Source: Fidelibacterota bacterium
GTDB lineage: Bacteria > Fidelibacterota > Marinisomatia > SCGC-AAA003-L08 > TS1B11
Length of the DNA: 64,000 nt
NCBI GenBank assembly: GCA_020354025.1
Contig: CP070638.1
Location: forward strand, 2,322,938 to 2,386,937
Direction of reading: 5' to 3'
This document shows positions 62,909 to 64,000 of this stretch, one piece after another (the first letter of the stretch is position 1; each line of letters begins with the position of its first letter). The translations under genes and the position numbers were made by a program. The notes under the pieces are model-generated. The model searched no databases. It was not told the origin of the DNA and was given only the letters and a program-made list of their open reading frames with translations.

Positions 62909-64000
62909 TTACTTTAGAAGAACCGCTTTTTTCATTATTCGAAAACCCTGTTCGCTGGTCAGCTGATAGATATAAACACCGCTGCCGACCAAGCGGCCAT
63001 CCATGTCCCGGCCATCCCACATTGCCGTATAGGTGCCCACCTGCCGGTATCCCGCATCCAGCGTCCGGATTAACCCACCCGTTATGCTGTAGACCGACAG
63101 CCTGATTTGGCCTGATTTGTCCAGTGAGTAATCAATAGCCGTCTCCGGATTGAAGGGATTGGGATAGTTCTGAGCCAGGGAAAAACCTGAGGGCGCTGTT
63201 GTACCATCTCCGATTGCCGAGCTGGTAGTGTCCTCTTTCGGTTCGTATAGACCCTCGATCTTGACCACGCCGTAGATTTCCAGGTCGGCACTATAGAAAT
63301 CGGTAGCCAGCCAGATGACCTTGTTGGCCTCATCGATGGCGACTTTGTTGATAAAATTGTCATCGTCATCTGCAGCAGCATCGGCTTCAGTTTGACGGTA
63401 GACGTTGACCGGTGCTTCGTCCTCCTCCGGGTCGAACCGCCACAGGCCGGAACTTCCAAAATCAGTACCGCCTTTGGCTCCCAGCCAGACCACGCCCTGG
63501 GAATCGACGACGATGGATCGGATGCGTGAAAGAACGTCCTCGGCTTCGTTATTCGGCATCGGATAGTTGATCAAGGTATCGGAGCTGGCTACGTATCTGG
63601 TGGCCCCCTGTCCGGAAGCTACACCGGTCGGCGCCGAATGTCCGAACCACACGTCCCCATTGGGATGCGAGGCGCCGCTGCAGGCATAGATGAGATTGAA
63701 GTCCCTTTCGTGCCGTTCCCAGGTGTCATCATCCGCGATGAACGGGGTGCCGTTGTAATCGAATTCGAAAATACCGTCACTCTTCAGACCAAGCCACGCC
63801 GTCCCTGAGGCGCCGAAGGCGATGGCGTAGCATCGGTTTTCGGTCAGGGAAACTCCTGCATCGCTGCGGTTGATCAGGCGCCACTGGCTGTCCCCGTCGA
63901 AGATGCTCAGCGCCACCGTCGCTTCGTCATCACCAGCACCGTGCCCGAACCAGATGGTGGAATCCGGGGCGATGGCGATGTCATAGATCCTGTCGTAGCC
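62909..64000 (-). CDS. Secreted beta-propeller with T9SS sorting domain (5' end outside window)
   Basis: Open reading continues in frame to the right edge (GYDRIYDIAIAPDSTIWFGHG), so the gene is cut and a GTG at 63916 is not its start. At least 363 residues are visible. Repeated blades with (T/V)WLGxKxxG and VWFGH motifs mark a Reg_prop-type propeller like the cytoplasmic one at 38129-39214. A C-terminal T9SS domain opens QNYPNPFNPET and ends KKAVLLK. It probably senses or binds a ligand at the surface. Confidence 0.82.
   Translation of the reverse strand, partial: GYDRIYDIAIAPDSTIWFGHGAGDDEATVALSIFDGDSQWRLINRSDAGVSLTENRCYAIAFGASGTAWLGLKSDGIFEFDYNGTPFIADDDTWERHERDFNLIYACSGASHPNGDVWFGHSAPTGVASGQGATRYVASSDTLINYPMPNNEAEDVLSRIRSIVVDSQGVVWLGAKGGTDFGSSGLWRFDPEEDEAPVNVYRQTEADAAADDDDNFINKVAIDEANKVIWLATDFYSADLEIYGVVKIEGLYEPKEDTTSSAIGDGTTAPSGFSLAQNYPNPFNPETAIDYSLDKSGQIRLSVYSITGGLIRTLDAGYRQVGTYTAMWDGRDMDGRLVGSGVYIYQLTSEQGFRIMKKAVLLK

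Noticed and set aside
62730..63020. Second minus-strand frame of 96 codons overlapping the end of the secreted propeller gene
   Set aside because: Half of it is out of frame over a supported T9SS domain and no family is recognisable.

Overview
The window suggests a bacterium of the Fibrobacteres-Chlorobi-Bacteroidetes (FCB) superphylum, probably an uncultured lineage such as KSB1, Latescibacterota or Marinimicrobia. The main reason is that seven proteins end in a type IX secretion (T9SS) sorting domain opening with QN(Y/H)PNPFN, and a PorV/PorQ-like outer-membrane protein lies among them. The phylum is an inference; no rRNA or ribosomal protein gene is present to fix it. Every recognisable gene, about 49, lies on the minus strand, so the window reads right to left. 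Spacing is tight, with many overlapping stop/start pairs and frequent GTG and TTG starts. No gene-free stretch exceeds 300 bases; the longest is 18799-19042. I recognised no tRNA, rRNA, CRISPR array or insertion sequence.

Layout from right to left (direction of transcription). 64000-53074: secreted and outer-membrane proteins, namely a cut-off secreted propeller, a LamG/PKD protein, a TonB-dependent receptor, a large secreted partner, a PorV-like barrel and a beta-helix protein. 52935-47859: a secreted C45-type hydrolase, a beta-helix lyase-like lipoprotein, a GH88-like unsaturated glucuronyl hydrolase and an SDR oxidoreductase. 47782-30788: GH3 enzyme, cytoplasmic C45 hydrolase, DUF4838/glucuronidase-like protein, a complete family-5 (Opp/Dpp-type) ABC importer with an MsbA-like exporter placed inside it, a beta-propeller, a ceramidase-like hydrolase, a Gfo/Idh/MocA dehydrogenase and an amidohydrolase. 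30655-22492: an alpha/alpha-barrel enzyme, a nitrilase-type amidohydrolase, a DMT transporter, a UROD-like protein, a DUF3604 protein, a second beta-helix lyase-like protein and a dehydrogenase remnant. 22446-19043: Gfo/Idh/MocA dehydrogenase, a peroxiredoxin-like selenoprotein, a LamG protein and a MetE-like methyltransferase. 18798-41: heparinase II/III-like lyase behind a strong operator-like palindrome, class I fumarase/tartrate dehydratase subunits, an SGNH esterase, MmsA, a sodium symporter with a small membrane partner, DUF362 protein, NagB, tandem PfpI protein, sugar isomerase-like protein, WD40-HEAT lipoprotein, enolase-superfamily enzyme, GH51 arabinofuranosidase and sulfatase.

Taken together the genes look like a scavenging locus for uronate- and hexosamine-rich, possibly sulfated, polysaccharides: secreted lyases cut the polymer, a TonB receptor and several transporters import the pieces, and cytoplasmic hydrolases, dehydratases, NagB and MmsA feed central metabolism. 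The exact substrate cannot be read from sequence alone.

The most notable observation is an in-frame TGA at the peroxidatic position of a peroxiredoxin-like gene (20749-21363, TGA at 21148-21150), followed by a hairpin with a GGA apical loop at a bacterial-SECIS distance. This points to an organism that uses selenocysteine. Other points are a perfect 18-bp LacI-type operator abutting a promoter-like sequence (18971-19019) and a TonB receptor/secreted partner/PorV triad that may replace a SusCD pair.
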